A DNA stretch of 64,000 nucleotides from JALOLG01 sp963722415 (GCA_963722415.1 CAVRNI010000002.1:209665-273664); one strand, 5' to 3'. Shown: positions 18,449-30,987, counted from the stretch's first letter. The notes: generated by a model from the sequence alone, not told the origin. Program-made: numbers and translations.

Positions 18449-20985
18449 TCACTTGGCGACCTGCAGCCGGATCGTCGCGGTTACACCACCGCCGGGCGTG
18501 TCGTCGAGCACCAACTCGCCACCCATCGAGTCGACGAACCGGCGGGCGATCGCCAGTCCGAGCCCGAGGCCTTTCGGGCCGCCGCGGTCGTCGAGTCTCT
18601 GGAACGGTTCGAAGAGCCGGACGCGTTCGTCCTCCGGCAGGCCCGGGCCACGGTCGACGACACGTACATCCAGACGTTCGGCCGACACCAGGCCGGCCTC
18701 GATCGCGACCGGATGACGACCGCACGAGGCGGTGACCGCGTTGGACACCAGGTTGGCGAGCGCCCGTTCCAGCAGCGCGGCATCGGCGGCGACCGGTGGC
18801 AGCGCCGGGTCGACCGAAACGGTCACCAGTTCGGATCGGATTCCCGTCAGGCTGGCGAGGGCGGCGGCGACGACATCGTCGACGGCGACGGGCGACCGCC
18901 GGGCAGCGAGCACGCCGGCTTCCAACCGGCTCATGTCGAGCAGGTTCCCGATGATCCGATCCAGCCGGTCGGTCTCGTCGTCGATGGCGTGGAGCAGCTC
19001 GGCCCGTTCCGCGGCCGGCCACTCGACGTCGTCGGACAACAGCCCCGAAACCGATGCCTTGATGGTGGCGAGTGGTGTGCGCAGGTCGTGCGAGACGGCG
19101 CGCAAGAGGCCGGTGCGCAACTCGTCGACCGCCGTGAGACGTTCGGCCGTCTCGGCGTCGTGTTGCGACGCGCGCGCCCGCAGACCGGCGACCAACTGGT
19201 TGCCGAACGAGCTGACGAGACGGCGGTCATCGGAGTTGAGGGCGGTCCCGAACACGACCAGGCGGTTCGCCGCGTCGAGGTCGACCACGACCGGCTCGGG
19301 TGTGCGGTCACCGGGTTCGGGCACGTCGGGTTGGCCGGCCGCTGCCGTCGCGTGCCAGATCTCGTCCTCACGCGTCTCGAGCCGAGCCGCCGTGGCCCCG
19401 AGCGCCAACCGGAGGTGCTCGAGCACGGAGGGCACCGGATCGGCCTCGGTGACGAGGGAGGCCGTCGAACGGGCGAGGGCCTCGGCCTCGGCGCGAGCAC
19501 GACGAGCCTCTTCGGACCGGCGGGACGCGACCCCGACCATCGTGCTGACGATGCCGGCCGTGGCGAGGAACACGACGAGCGCCACGACGTGATCGGGGTC
19601 GTCGACGCGCAGCGAACCCTGTGGCTCGGTGAAGTAGTAGTTCGAGAGCCCGAACGCGGCGAGCGCCGAGCCGAGCCCGATCATGGCGCCGCCGATGGTG
19701 GCGATCGCGATCACTGCGACGAGGTAGATCAGCAGCACCGACGGCAGTTCGATGACGTCGCGACCCGTGTCGAGCACGACCGTGAGCAGCGGAAGTCCGA
19801 TCACGGCCAGCGCGGCACCGGCCAGACGTCGTCGAGCACTCACCCGGCCCCGGTGATGCACGTGCCGACGCCGCGGCGGCATCGACCGCCTCGACGTCGG
19901 ACGAGATGACGTGCACGTCGAGCTCGCCGGCCGCCCGCAGCACGGCTGCCACGATGGATCCACCCCAGCGCTCGCGCGCCTCCGAACGCCTGCTGGCGCC
20001 GAGTACGAGCTGGGTCGCGCGCTCGGTGCGGGCAACTCCGACGAGGGCCATCGCGACGTCGTCGCCGACGACTTCGAGGTACCTGCCGCCGAGCTCATCG
20101 AGCAGCCGCCGCTGGCGCGTCGAGCCCCGGGCCGGCCCGTCGAGCCAGACCGTCGCTGGCCGACACGAACACGCCGAGCAGCTCGCCGGCGGATCGACCG
20201 GCCATGCGCGAGGCGCGACGGATCACGTGATCGCCGCCGGGCGCGCCGGTGATCGCGACGACCACCCGCTCGCGCGTCTCCCACGGGTGGTCGATGTCGT
20301 GCAACGACATGTACTTGCGCAGTCCGTCCTCGACCCGGTCGGCGACCCACAACAGGGCGAGCTCGCGCAGCGCGGCGAGGTTGCCGGGCCGGAAGTAGTT
20401 GGCGAGCGCGGCGTCGACCTTGTGCGACGGGTAGACGTTGCCGTGCGCCAGGCGACGGCGCAGCGCTTCCGGCGTCATGTCGACGAGCTCGATCTGATCG
20501 GCGCGGCGGACGAACGCGTCGGGCACCGTCTCGAGCTGGCGGATCCCGGTGATCCGCTCGACGACGTCGTTCATCGATTCGAGGTGCTGGATGTTGACGG
20601 TCGAGATCACGTCGATGCCGGCGTCGAGGATCGTCGTCGATGTCCTGCCACCGCTTCTCGTTGCGGCGAGCCGGGCACGTTCGTGTGCGCCAACTCGTCG
20701 ACGAGGACCACGCTCGGGCGCGGGCGATGACGCCGTCGAGGTCCATCTCCTCGAACGTGCGTGTCGCGGTGGACGAGCGTCGCGGCGGGGCACGACTTCG
20801 AGATCGCCGAGCTGGCCGCGGTGTAGTCCCGACCGTGCGTCTCGACGTACCCGACGACGACGTCGGCGCCGCGCTCGCGCCGCCGCCGGCCCTCGCCGAG
20901 CATCGCGAACGTCTTGCCGACGCCCGGAGCGGCGCCGAGGTAGACCCGCATGCGTGCCGGTCCGTCGGCGCTCGGTGACGCTCAT
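18449..20985 (-). CDS. kdpD: KdpD potassium-sensing histidine kinase, multiply frameshifted
   Basis: N-terminal KdpD/ATP-binding domain (RVYLGAAPGVGKTFAMLGEG; VLVDELAHTNVPG), a UspA-like domain (VVAITGAPGGDHVIRRA), DUF4118 membrane helices (LPSVLLIYLVAVIAIATIGG), then a kinase: H-box VSHDLRTPL, N-box NLVSNAV, G-boxes DRGPGLPEDE and GLGLGLAIA. The pieces lie in different frames, with shifts near 20950, 20640-20690, 20090 and 19850. The C-terminal ~465 residues are one intact frame. The start ATG at 20985 lies next to the end of kdpC. Confidence 0.8.
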
Positions 20986-20989
20986 CGAC

Positions 20990-21590
20990 TCACGTTCTAC
21001 CTTCACTGACGCCATCGAGGGCGAGGTTGAGCTCGAGGACGTTGACGCCGGGATCGCCGAGGATCCCGAGCGGGCGGTCCGTCGGTGTGCGCGTCGACAT
21101 GGCGCGAGCACGTCGTCGAGCGTCATGCCGCGGGCTCGGCGGCGACGCGGGCAGCCTGCAGCCGGGCGTTGCGCACCGAGATGTGCGGGTCGAGGCCGGA
21201 CCCGGATGCGGTCACCGCGTCGACTGGCACGAGCGCGTCGTCGCCGAGCCCGTTCTCGCTCGCGGTAGGCCGCGACCCGCTCGCGCGACCGTCGCCAGGA
21301 ACTCGGGGTTGGTCGGGCCGAGGTTCGAGCCGCTCGACGCGGCGCCGTCGTAGCCGTCGCCGGCCGCGGACGGGCGGGGATGGAAGTACTGCGGCGGACG
21401 AGAACGGCTGGCCGATCAGCTCGGAGCCGACCACGACGCCGTCGCGCTCGATGAGCGACCCGTCGGCCTTGTCGCCCAAGCCGACCTGGGCGAGGCCGGT
21501 GACGACGAGCGGGTAGGCGAGCCCGCAGATCACGGTGAACACGAGCACGGCGACGACGGCAGGGCGGAGTTGGCGGAGGAACGCGTTCAT
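20990..21590 (-). CDS. kdpC: KdpC subunit, frameshifted
   Basis: Assembly/affinity subunit of the K+-transporting ATPase. It has the N-terminal membrane anchor (LRPAVVAVLVFTVICGLAYPL) and GSELIGQPF; the central part (YFHPRPSAAGDGYDGAASSG and TNPEFLATV) is in another frame, then ALVPVDAVTASGSGLDPHIS returns. The end (LGILGDPGVNVLELNLALDG) is again shifted. At least four indels. It is the expected ~195 aa when bridged. Confidence 0.78.
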
Positions 21591-21596
21591 GTCAGT

Positions 21597-23726
<2,130 letters not shown>

Positions 23727-23747
23727 GTCTGGTCATGCGTGTCGAAC

Positions 23748-25488
23748 TCACAGTGAGAGGTGCTCGACGATCGGGCCGAGGGCGAGGGCGGGGAAGAACG
23801 TCAGGCCGGCGACGATGACGATCGCTCCGATGACAAGCCCGCCGAACAGCGGCGTGTCGGTCGGGAACGTCCCGCGGTCACCGGGACCCGCTGCTTGCGG
23901 ACCAGCGAGCCGCCGATGGCGAGGGCGGGGATGATCAGGAAGAACCGGCCGATCAGCATCGCCAGACCCTGGGTCATCGTGTACCAGTCGGTCCCGGTGC
24001 CCTGACCGGCGAACGCCGAGCCGTTGTTGTTGGCGCCGAGGCGTAGTTGTAGAGCATCTCCGACAGGCCGTGCGGACCGGGATTCAGGAGCGTCGACGAG
24101 CGCCGAGTCGATCACCACCGACGGCGGCCGCGAACGCCGAGCGACGCCATCGGCATCGCGATCAGGTACAGCACGACCAGCTTCATCTCGGCCGCCTGGA
24201 TCTTCTTGCCCAGGTACTCGGGTGTGCGACCGACCATCAGGCCGGCGATGAACACCGCGAGGAGGGCGTACACGAGCATGCCCATCAGCCCGACGCCCAC
24301 GCCGCCCGGGCTGACCTCGCCCAGCTTCATGTGGACCATCGGGAGCATGCCGCCGATCGGCGTCAAGCTGTCGTGCATGCAGTTGACCGAGCCGTTCGAC
24401 GTCCCGGTCGTCGTCGCCGCCCACAGCCCGCACGACGCCGGCCCGAAGCGCACCTCCTTGCCCTCGAGGTTGCCGCCGACCAGGTCGGCCGACGCACCCT
24501 GGTCGACGCCGAGGGCCGTGAGCTTCGGGTTGCCCGACTGCTCGGCGACGATCGTGAACACGCGACATCGCGATCCAGATGCCGACCATCACGGCGAGCA
24601 GGACGCGCCCCTGCTTCTTGGACCCGATCAGAACGCCGTAGGCGACACGACCAGCGCGAACGGGATGATCATGATCGCCCACGTCTCGATGAAGTTCGTG
24701 AGACCGGTGTCGGGTTCTCGAACGGGTGCGCCGAGTTGACGTTGAAGAACCCGCCGCCGTTCGTGCCGAGCTGCTTGATCGCGATCTGGCTGGCGACCGG
24801 CCCACCGGGGATCGATCTGGGTGACCTCGGCTGCGACCGCGGCGTCGACCGGAGTCGCCTCGGTGTAGCCGTCGAGGTTCTGCACGACGCCGCCGAGCGA
24901 CAGCAGCACCGCGATGACGAACGAGAGCGGCAGGAGGATGCGCAGCGTCGTGCGGGTCAGGTCGACCCAGAAGTTGCCGAGCGTCCGCGCGCCGCGCCGG
25001 ACGATGCCACGGATGATGGCAACGACGACGGCCATGCCCGCCGCCGCGGAGACGAAGTTCTGCACCGCCAGGCCACCATCTGGGTGAGGTGGCTCATCGC
25101 CCCCTCGCCGCCGTACCACTGCCAGTTCGTGTTGGTCATGAAGCTGACCGCGACGTTGAACGCGCCGAGCGGCGCAACCCCCGCCCGATCGGTCGGGTTG
25201 AACGGCAGGCTGCCCTGGACCCGCTCGATCACGTAGACGATGAGGAACGACGCCAGGCTGAACGCCAGGAGCGCGAGCGCATAGACGTTCCAGCGCTGCT
25301 CACGCTTCTCATCCACCCGCAGCAGGCGGTAGATGCACGCGTTCGATCGGCGCGAACAAGCGATCGCCGGGCGCCGAGCCGTCGCCGCGCGAGCCGTACA
25401 CCGCGGCCATGTACCTGCCGAGCGGCGGTGCAGTCAGGGCGAGGACGGCGAGCAGGGCGACGAACTGGAACAGGCCGGCGCCGGTCAT
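23748..25488 (-). CDS. kdpA: KdpA, potassium-channel-like subunit, frameshifted
   Basis: K+-translocating membrane subunit, ~570 aa when bridged. Visible: PPLGRYMAAVYG near the N-terminus, FNVAVSFMTNTNWQWYGGE, FVSAAAGMAVVVAIIRGI, TNFIETWAIMIIPFALV, LGRTPEYLGKKI-like VGRTPEYLGKKIQAAE, and a hydrophobic C-terminus ending GPIVEHLSL. Frames change near 25330, 25070, 24800, 24640, 24560, 24110 and 23870. The ATG at 25488 overlaps the kdpF stop (ATGA). Confidence 0.8.
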
Positions 25489-25586
25489 CAGAACTTCTCC
25501 GGCCGGACGAGGACGACCACGAGGTAGATCGTCAACAGCACGGCGAGACCGAGACCGATCCAGTTGTCGACGGCAGCGGCGATCAT
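25488..25586 (-). CDS. kdpF: KdpF small membrane peptide
   Basis: 32 aa, a single transmembrane helix (WIGLGLAVLLTIYLVVVLV) ending RPEKF, typical of KdpF, which stabilises the KdpABC complex. Overlaps both neighbours by ATGA. Confidence 0.85.
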   Translation of the reverse strand: MIAAAVDNWIGLGLAVLLTIYLVVVLVRPEKF

Positions 25587-25760
25587 GACATGGTCTCCTC
25601 GACGGCGACCGGTTCGACCACGTCGATCGCGCCGCCGTCCGTTCGCGGCGCCGGAATGCGGCGCGGCGTCGGGCCCGATGATCCGGTCGCACCACGCCAC
25701 GTACGCGATGCACGTCGCGAAGAACGCGGCGATGAGCAGGAGGACCAACACGTCCCTCAT
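25583..25760 (-). CDS. small single-helix membrane protein upstream of kdpF, one indel
   Basis: About 59 aa. Starts MRDVLVLLLIAAFFATCIAY, one transmembrane helix, then VAWCDRIIGPD and an acidic tail that is in frame only after an indel near 25640 (ending VAVEETMS). Its start overlaps the stop of the DUF4118 gene and its stop overlaps kdpF, both as ATGA. The position within a fully overlapping operon implies a role with Kdp, which I infer. No family recognised. Confidence 0.6.
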
Positions 25761-26524
25761 CGGGCGCTCGGCTCCGCGGGATGGTCGTCGGTGGTCGACA
25801 GCTCGGTCATGCCGAGCGCCGCGGTGACGGCGCTCGTGACCGTGGCCGCCAGGGCGAGGACGACCGAACGTCGCACGGTGAGCGCGACGTGTCCGTTCTC
25901 CGGTGTGAGCACGAGGAATCCCAGGTTGCGCCCGGCGTGGCGGATCGGCACCGCCGCACCGGCCGCAGGCAGGACGAAGGTGGCGTCTCCCGCTGGCTCG
26001 CGTCCGGTCGTGTTGGCGACGATCGAGAGCTCGATGTCCGCCCCGCTCACGTAGCGGCAAGTGGCGAAGCTCAACTCGTCGAGCAGCGAGGTCGCGAGCA
26101 TCGGCCAGACCTCGATGATCGGGCGGTCGTCCTCGAGGAGGGGCACGACGGAACGCGCCGCTCCTTCGGCGATCGCGTGCTGTCGCGCGATGCGCTCGCG
26201 GCGGCGTGTCCATCCCATGACGTCGCTGATCGCGACGCCCAGCCCGAGCAGCAAGGCGACGATGACGACGTCGCCGGGGTCGTGGATCCGCAGGGAGTGG
26301 TACGGCTCAGTGTGGAAGAAGTTGAACGTGATTGCGGCGGCGACCGCTGTCGTCAACGCCGCGGTGCGGCCGATCAGGGCGGCGACGGTCACGACGGTGG
26401 CGAGCGCCACGCCGACGATCGTCGAACCGACCTCGTCGCGCACGGAGGCTGTCGCGGCACCCAACCCGATCGCGACGAGAGGGCCGATGAATGCCGCACT
26501 GCGAGTCAGTCGAATTGTGTCCAC
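25757..26524 (-). CDS. DUF4118 membrane protein at the head of the kdp operon
   Basis: 255 aa. Four hydrophobic helices (FIGPLVAIGLGAA, IVGVALATVVTVAALIG, LTTAVAAAITFNFFHT, VVIVALLLGLGVAISDVMGW) with the FNFFHTEPYHSLRI motif shared with the membrane domain of KdpD. A GAF-like cytosolic domain follows (RYVSGADIELSIV to NLGFLVLTPENG). There is no kinase domain. It resembles the KdpD sensor module without its output, so a K+-sensing accessory role is plausible. GTG start; intact. Confidence 0.75.
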   Translation of the reverse strand: MDTIRLTRSAAFIGPLVAIGLGAATASVRDEVGSTIVGVALATVVTVAALIGRTAALTTAVAAAITFNFFHTEPYHSLRIHDPGDVVIVALLLGLGVAISDVMGWTRRRERIARQHAIAEGAARSVVPLLEDDRPIIEVWPMLATSLLDELSFATCRYVSGADIELSIVANTTGREPAGDATFVLPAAGAAVPIRHAGRNLGFLVLTPENGHVALTVRRSVVLALAATVTSAVTAALGMTELSTTDDHPAEPSAR

Positions 26525-26615
26525 GACTTGCGTTGTACCCGTGCGAAGGCGGGCAGCGAGCCGTCTTCACGCGTCCTCAGCGCCCGGTCGGCGACTCTTC
26601 ACGGCTGCGTAGCGT

Positions 26616-27619
26616 CTACCACTCCACCTCCGTGCAGCCGGTGTGGCTGACCGGTTCGATCTGGAACGTCCCGTGGTCGATCCGGTACTGGTCGGCGAGC
26701 ATGGTGCGCGCCTGGTCGAGCACGGAATGCTGGTCGATCCCATCGATCGTCACGAGGTGGACCGAGGCGGCCTCCATGTCGGACGTGAGCGTCCACACGT
26801 GGAGGTCATGAACTCCGACGACACCGGGGATCGCGCCCAGGTCGCTCTGCAGCCCGGCGAGATCGAAGTGTGGAGGAGCCGATTGCAGGAGGACGCGGAC
26901 CGCTTGGGCACCGAGGCGGTACGTCCGCGGCAGGATCCACAAGCCGAGCGCGGCGCCGATGAGAGGATCGATCCAATTCCATCCGAACAGCTCCAACGAG
27001 ATCGCGGCGATCACCACCCCGACCGATCCGATCGTGTCGGCGAGCACCTCGAGGTAGGCGCCCTGCACGTTGAGCGACTCCTTGGCACCCTCGCGGAGCA
27101 GTGCGAAGGCGATCAGGTTCACGACGAGTCCGATCGAGGCGACGACGAGCATCGGGACGCCCAGCACCTCGGTCTCGTCGAACAGGCGTCGCGCCGCTTC
27201 GATCACCACGTAGATCGCGACCGCGAAGAGCAAGAGCGCGTTGACGAACGCGGCGAGGATCTCGAGCCGGTACAACCCGAACGTGTGCCGGCTGGGTGGC
27301 TGCCCTTCGCGAACGGGACGGTCGATGCGGCCCGTGCGGTCGTACCGACTGGCGAGTTGGATCGCGGCCAAGGCCATCCCGAGGCCGACGACGTCGGTCA
27401 GCATGTGCCCGGCGTCCGACAACAGCGCCAGCGAGTTGGTGATGAAGCCGGCGACGACCTCGACGACGAAGAACGCGGCGATCAGACCGAAGGCGATGGT
27501 CAGCGGGCGGACGTGGCGGGCGCCGGCCCGTGCCAGCGACGGACCGTGCGAATGACCGTGCGAATGATCGTGCGAAGTCCGGGCGAATCGCCGTCCGAGT
27601 GCGTGTGGTCACCGCTCAT
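26616..27619 (-). CDS. CDF cation diffusion facilitator, one indel near the N-terminus
   Basis: Divalent metal/proton antiporter. Metal-site motif SDAGHMLTDVVGLGMAL in TM2, LRREGA-like loop, LADTIGSVGVVIAA in TM5, and a C-terminal cytosolic domain (GVHDLHVWTL). The start at 27619 gives MSGDHTHSDGDSP; after a shift near 27575 a His-rich tail (HDHSHGHSHGPS) appears in frame and leads into TM1. The start overlaps the Fur-family gene stop by 11 bp, so the two are coupled. Metal could be Zn, Ni or Co. Confidence 0.85.
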
Positions 27620-28067
27620 GGACGTGATCCGGTGGGCACTCCTCGCATCGCGCGGTGAGCGCGAAGTGACCGATCGAGAGGCGCATTCCGTACTGACGGC
27701 GGAGCCGCTCGGCGAGCGGCCGCAGCTCGTCGGCCGGCACGTCGACGACGCGACCGCAGTCCTCGCAGACCACGGCGACCGAGCGGTGCCCGACCCAGCG
27801 ATAGCCGGCCGGACCATGCCCGAGGTGCACGTGGTCGATCAATCCGATGCTCTCGAAGTGCGACAACACCCGGTACAGCGTTGCGCTGTCGACATCGGGA
27901 TGGCGTTCGGCGAGCTCGTCGACGGTGACCCGGCCGGGCGCCCGATAGAGGTCCTCCAGGAGCGATCGGCGGGCCCGCGTGATCCGCCCACCCGCGACGC
28001 GCAGACGGTCGAGCGCCTCGTCGAAGCCGATCTCCGACGAGCTTCCAGCCGACGACGTCTTGGTCAT
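27609..28067 (-). CDS. Fur-family metalloregulator (Nur/Zur-like)
   Basis: About 152 aa. Winged helix with DSATLYRVLSHFESIGLI, a His-rich hinge (HVHLGHG), and two CxxC pairs (CEDCG and CEECP) that form the usual structural zinc site. The ATG at 28067 is preferred. Its neighbours are a CDF exporter downstream and a NikMNQO-type importer on the other side, with a palindromic operator in the shared promoter. The operator and importer favour nickel sensing; the two CxxC pairs are more typical of Zur, so specificity is unsettled. Confidence 0.82.
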   Translation of the reverse strand: MTKTSSAGSSSEIGFDEALDRLRVAGGRITRARRSLLEDLYRAPGRVTVDELAERHPDVDSATLYRVLSHFESIGLIDHVHLGHGPAGYRWVGHRSVAVVCEDCGRVVDVPADELRPLAERLRRQYGMRLSIGHFALTARCEECPPDHVHER

Positions 28068-28126
28068 CAGGAGCGAGGGTAGATCAGGAAAAGTTTGGAT
28101 GACACCCAATCCGGAGTGGTCTACTG

Positions 28127-28143
28127 TTGCGAACTACTCGCAA
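28127..28143. promoter_or_regulatory. perfect 6-5-6 palindrome, Nur-box-like operator
   Basis: TTGCGA, five bases (ACTAC), then TCGCAA. This fits the TTGC(N9)GCAA pattern published for the Nur box of Streptomyces (tTGCaa-N5-ttGCAA, from memory). It lies 41 bp before the nikM ATG and 59 bp before the divergent regulator ATG, so it could control both. Confidence 0.65.
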
Positions 28144-28184
28144 TAAGACGTCAACGCACCACGTCGCGAGCCGGGGGTTCCAGC

Positions 28185-28884
28185 ATGCACATTCCTGACG
28201 GATTCATCGATCCGGGCACGTCCGCTGCCGCTGGGGTGGTCGCGGTCGGCGCGATCGGCATGTGCGTCAAGCAGGCGGGCAAGGCGATCGACGACCGGGA
28301 GGTCCCGCTCGCCGGGCTGGCGGCGGCGTTCGTCTTCTCCGTCCAGATGCTCAACTTCCCCGTCGCCAGCGGCACCAGCGGGCACCTCCTCGGCGGCGCG
28401 CTGGCGGCGGTGCTGGTGGGCCCGTGGCTCGGTCCGCTGTGTGTGGCGGTCGTCCTCCTGGTGCAAGCACTCTTGTTCGCCGACGGTGGTCTGTCGGCGC
28501 TCGGTCTGAACATCCTCAACATGGCGGTGATCGGTGCGTGGGGCGGCTATCTGGTGTTCGTCGTCCTTCGTTCCGTCCTCCCGCGGGCGAGGTCGTCGAT
28601 CGTTGCCGCTTCGGGGATCGCGGCCGGCGTCGTCGGTGCCGTTGGCAGCGTTGGGGTTCACGTTGCAGTACGCGATCGGCGGCAACGATGCGGCGTCGCT
28701 GTCGACCGTCGCCGCGGCGATGGTCGGCACCCACGTGCTGATCGGGATCGGAGAAGGACTGATCACAGCGATGACGGTCAGTGCCGTCATGGCGGTGCGC
28801 CCCGATCTCGTGTACGGGGCGCGTGGCTACACCTTCGCCCCGATCGCCACCGGGATCCCGGCGACGACAGCAGTCGGGGGCTGA
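28185..28884 (+). CDS. nikM: ECF transporter S-component NikM/CbiM type, one indel
   Basis: Metal-specific membrane component. The N-terminus MHIPDGFIDPG is the metal-binding start of NikM/CbiM, which fixes the ATG at 28185. Helices follow, including VPLAGLAAAFVFSVQMLNFP and GGLSALGLNILNMAVIG. A shift near 28645 moves the C-terminal ~75 residues (LQYAIGGNDA, MVGTHVLIGIGEGLITA) to another frame. First gene of a four-gene operon behind the Nur-like operator. Confidence 0.85.
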
Positions 28885-28889
28885 TCGTC

Positions 28890-29234
28890 GTGCGCCGCAA
28901 CATCATCGGACTGGTCGTGGTCGGGTTGGTCGTGGCGGTCGCGTTGGCGACGTTCGCCAGCCCGTTCGCCAGCTCGTCACCGGATGGGCTCGAGAAGGTT
29001 GCCGCTGACAAGGCGCTCGACACGGACGTCGAGGCGCATGCGTTGGCCGGCGGTCCGCTCGCCGACTACGGCGTAGAGGGTGTCGACAACGCCCGCGTCT
29101 CGACCGGCCTGGCCGGTCTGATCGGTGTCGCCGTGACGTTCGCGGTCGGCTTCGGGGTGTTCGCCGTGATCAAGCGTGCCAGGGTCGAGCCCGATCCGAG
29201 ACCCGAACCGACCTCGGCTGCGGCCGGACCCTGA
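28890..29234 (+). CDS. nikN: NikN-like PDGLE-domain protein
   Basis: About 114 aa. Two membrane helices (IIGLVVVGLVVAVALATFA and LAGLIGVAVTFAVGFGVFAVI) around an extracytoplasmic loop starting SSPDGLEKVAADK. The PDGLE motif marks the small subunit that is more typical of the nickel version of these transporters than cobalt CbiN. GTG start 5 bp after nikM. Confidence 0.82.
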   Translation: MRRNIIGLVVVGLVVAVALATFASPFASSSPDGLEKVAADKALDTDVEAHALAGGPLADYGVEGVDNARVSTGLAGLIGVAVTFAVGFGVFAVIKRARVEPDPRPEPTSAAAGP

Positions 29235-29236
29235 GC

Positions 29237-30005
29237 GTGGGCGGTCGGCACGGGATCGGATCGAGCCTCTACGTCGCTCGGTCGAGCGTCGTCCACCGGT
29301 TGTCGCCGCAGTGCAAGTTGCTCGCCGCGTTCCTGTTCGTGCTGGTCGTCGTGTCGACGCCACGCGAGGCGTTCTGGGCGTTCGGTGTCGAAGCCGGGCT
29401 GCTCGGTGTCGTGGCGCTCGTGTCCCGCGTCCCGCTCGGCACACTGCTGCGGCGGCTGACGTTCGAGCTGCCGTTCGTGGCGTTCGCGGTGTTGCTGCCG
29501 ATCGTCGGACGTGGCGAACGAGTCGAGGTCGCGGGGGTTTCGTTGTCGGTGAGCGGGCTCTGGGCGGCCTGGAACATCCTGGTCAAGGGCGCGCTGGGCG
29601 TGCTTGCGACGGGGCTGCTGACGGCGACCACCCCGATCCCGTCGATCTTGCAGGGTCTCGAACGGTTGCGGTTGCCCAAGGTGTTCGTCGCGATCTGCGC
29701 GTTCATGGTTCGCTACGCCGACGTGGTCACGGGCGAGTTGCACCGCATGCGCGTGGCGTGCGAGTCGCGCGGTCACGATCCGCGATGGATCTGGCAGGCC
29801 AAGGCCGTCGCGTCGACAGCCGGGGCGTTGTTCGTCCGCTCGTACGAACGGGGCGAACGCGTCTACCTGGCCATGGTGTCGCGCGGGCTACGACGGCGCG
29901 ATGCCGCTGCTGCACCACCACCGCGCCGGCCGCGCCGAGTGGGCGATGGCGCTCTCCCTCCCAGTCGCCGCGGCCGCGGTGTCGGTCACCGCCTGGCTCG
30001 TGTGA
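29237..30005 (+). CDS. nikQ: ECF transporter transmembrane T-component (NikQ/CbiQ), one indel
   Basis: About 256 aa membrane scaffold coupling NikM to the ATPase. It starts GSSLYVARSSVVHRLSPQCK, a CbiQ-like amphipathic entry, with several helices and the coupling motif RVACESRGHD, then VYLAMVSRG. A shift near 29890 moves the end (AEWAMALSLPVAAAAV) into the frame that ends at 30005. GTG start 2 bp after nikN. Confidence 0.85.
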
Positions 30006-30018
30006 TGGAGCTCGTGTG

Positions 30019-30759
30019 ATGGCGCCGCCAGCAGTCGAGATCCGCGACCTGACGTTCGCCTATCCCGACGGCCATCTCGCGTTGGAGTGCGTCAACCTGA
30101 CGATCGAGTGCGGTGAGCGCGTCGCGGTGCTCGGACCGAACGGCGCCGGCAAGACCACCCTCGTGCTCCACCTCAACGGCATCCACACCGCGACGTCCGG
30201 CGAGGTGTTCATCTCTGGACTGCCTGTCGCCAAGCCACAACTCAAGGAGATCCGGCGCCGGGTCGGGATCGTGTTCCAGGATCCCGACGACCAGTTGTTC
30301 ATGCCGACGGTGCGCGACGACGTCGCGTTCGGGCCTGCCAATCTCGGACTGCGGGGCGACGAGCTCGACCAGCGTGTCGGCGAAGCGTTGGCGGCGGTCG
30401 GCATGGCCGACTGTGCCGATCGGCCGCCGCACCACCTGAGCTTCGGTCAACGGCGCCGTGTGGCGGCGGCCACGGTGCTGGCGATGCGGCCCGACCTCCT
30501 CGTGCTCGACGAGCCATCGTCGAACCTCGACCCGGCGGCACGCCGCGAGTTCGCCGACATCGTCCGGTCACTCGACATGACGACGTTGATGGTCACCCAC
30601 GACCTTCCCTACGCGCTCGAGTTGTGCGAACGGGCAGTGATCCTCGACCACGGGCGCATCGTCGCCGACGGACCGACCCGCGACCTCCTCGTCGACGACG
30701 ACTTGATGCGGTCGCATCGGCTCGAGCTTCCCTTCGGATTCGACCCGAGCCGCGCGTGA
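30019..30759 (+). CDS. nikO: ECF transporter ATPase (NikO/CbiO)
   Basis: 246 aa. Walker A GPNGAGKTTL, Q-loop VFQDPDDQLFMPTV (characteristic of the CbiO/EcfA group), signature LSFGQRRR, Walker B LLVLDEPSSNLDP, switch His in VTHDLP. Last gene of the nikMNQO-like operon, 13 bp after nikQ. Confidence 0.92.
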   Translation: MAPPAVEIRDLTFAYPDGHLALECVNLTIECGERVAVLGPNGAGKTTLVLHLNGIHTATSGEVFISGLPVAKPQLKEIRRRVGIVFQDPDDQLFMPTVRDDVAFGPANLGLRGDELDQRVGEALAAVGMADCADRPPHHLSFGQRRRVAAATVLAMRPDLLVLDEPSSNLDPAARREFADIVRSLDMTTLMVTHDLPYALELCERAVILDHGRIVADGPTRDLLVDDDLMRSHRLELPFGFDPSRA

Positions 30760-30771
30760 GGGGCTTCCGCC

Positions 30772-30987
30772 CTACTGGACGGCAATGAGGAATGCGATCG
30801 CGAGCAGCACGACACCCGCGACCCCGATCAGGATCTTGACTCGACGCGCTCCGAGACCACGTGCGAAGGAGCCGATCGAGTCGACCTGCCCCATCGGCGT
30901 GAGCACATCACGTGGGGCCTCGTCGAACCGCACGGGCTCCCTCGTCAACGATTCCTGCGGCCCGTCGGCTGGTTGATCCGGCTCCAT
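30772..30987 (-). CDS. small C-tail-anchored protein, unknown
   Basis: 71 aa. The polar N-terminal ~48 residues are followed by one C-terminal helix (ILIGVAGVVLLAIAFLIAV). No family recognised. It is convergent with nikO and 12 bp from its end. Confidence 0.5.
   Translation of the reverse strand: MEPDQPADGPQESLTREPVRFDEAPRDVLTPMGQVDSIGSFARGLGARRVKILIGVAGVVLLAIAFLIAVQ

Noticed and set aside
28068..28184. Cobalamin riboswitch ahead of the ECF metal transporter
   Set aside because: Only 117 bp are available and no B12-box-like sequence is visible; the Nur-like operator explains regulation better.
29176..30759. Long frame that would fuse NikQ to NikO
   Set aside because: The NikQ motifs are in another frame; the fusion frame carries Arg-rich nonsense until the NikO start at 30019.
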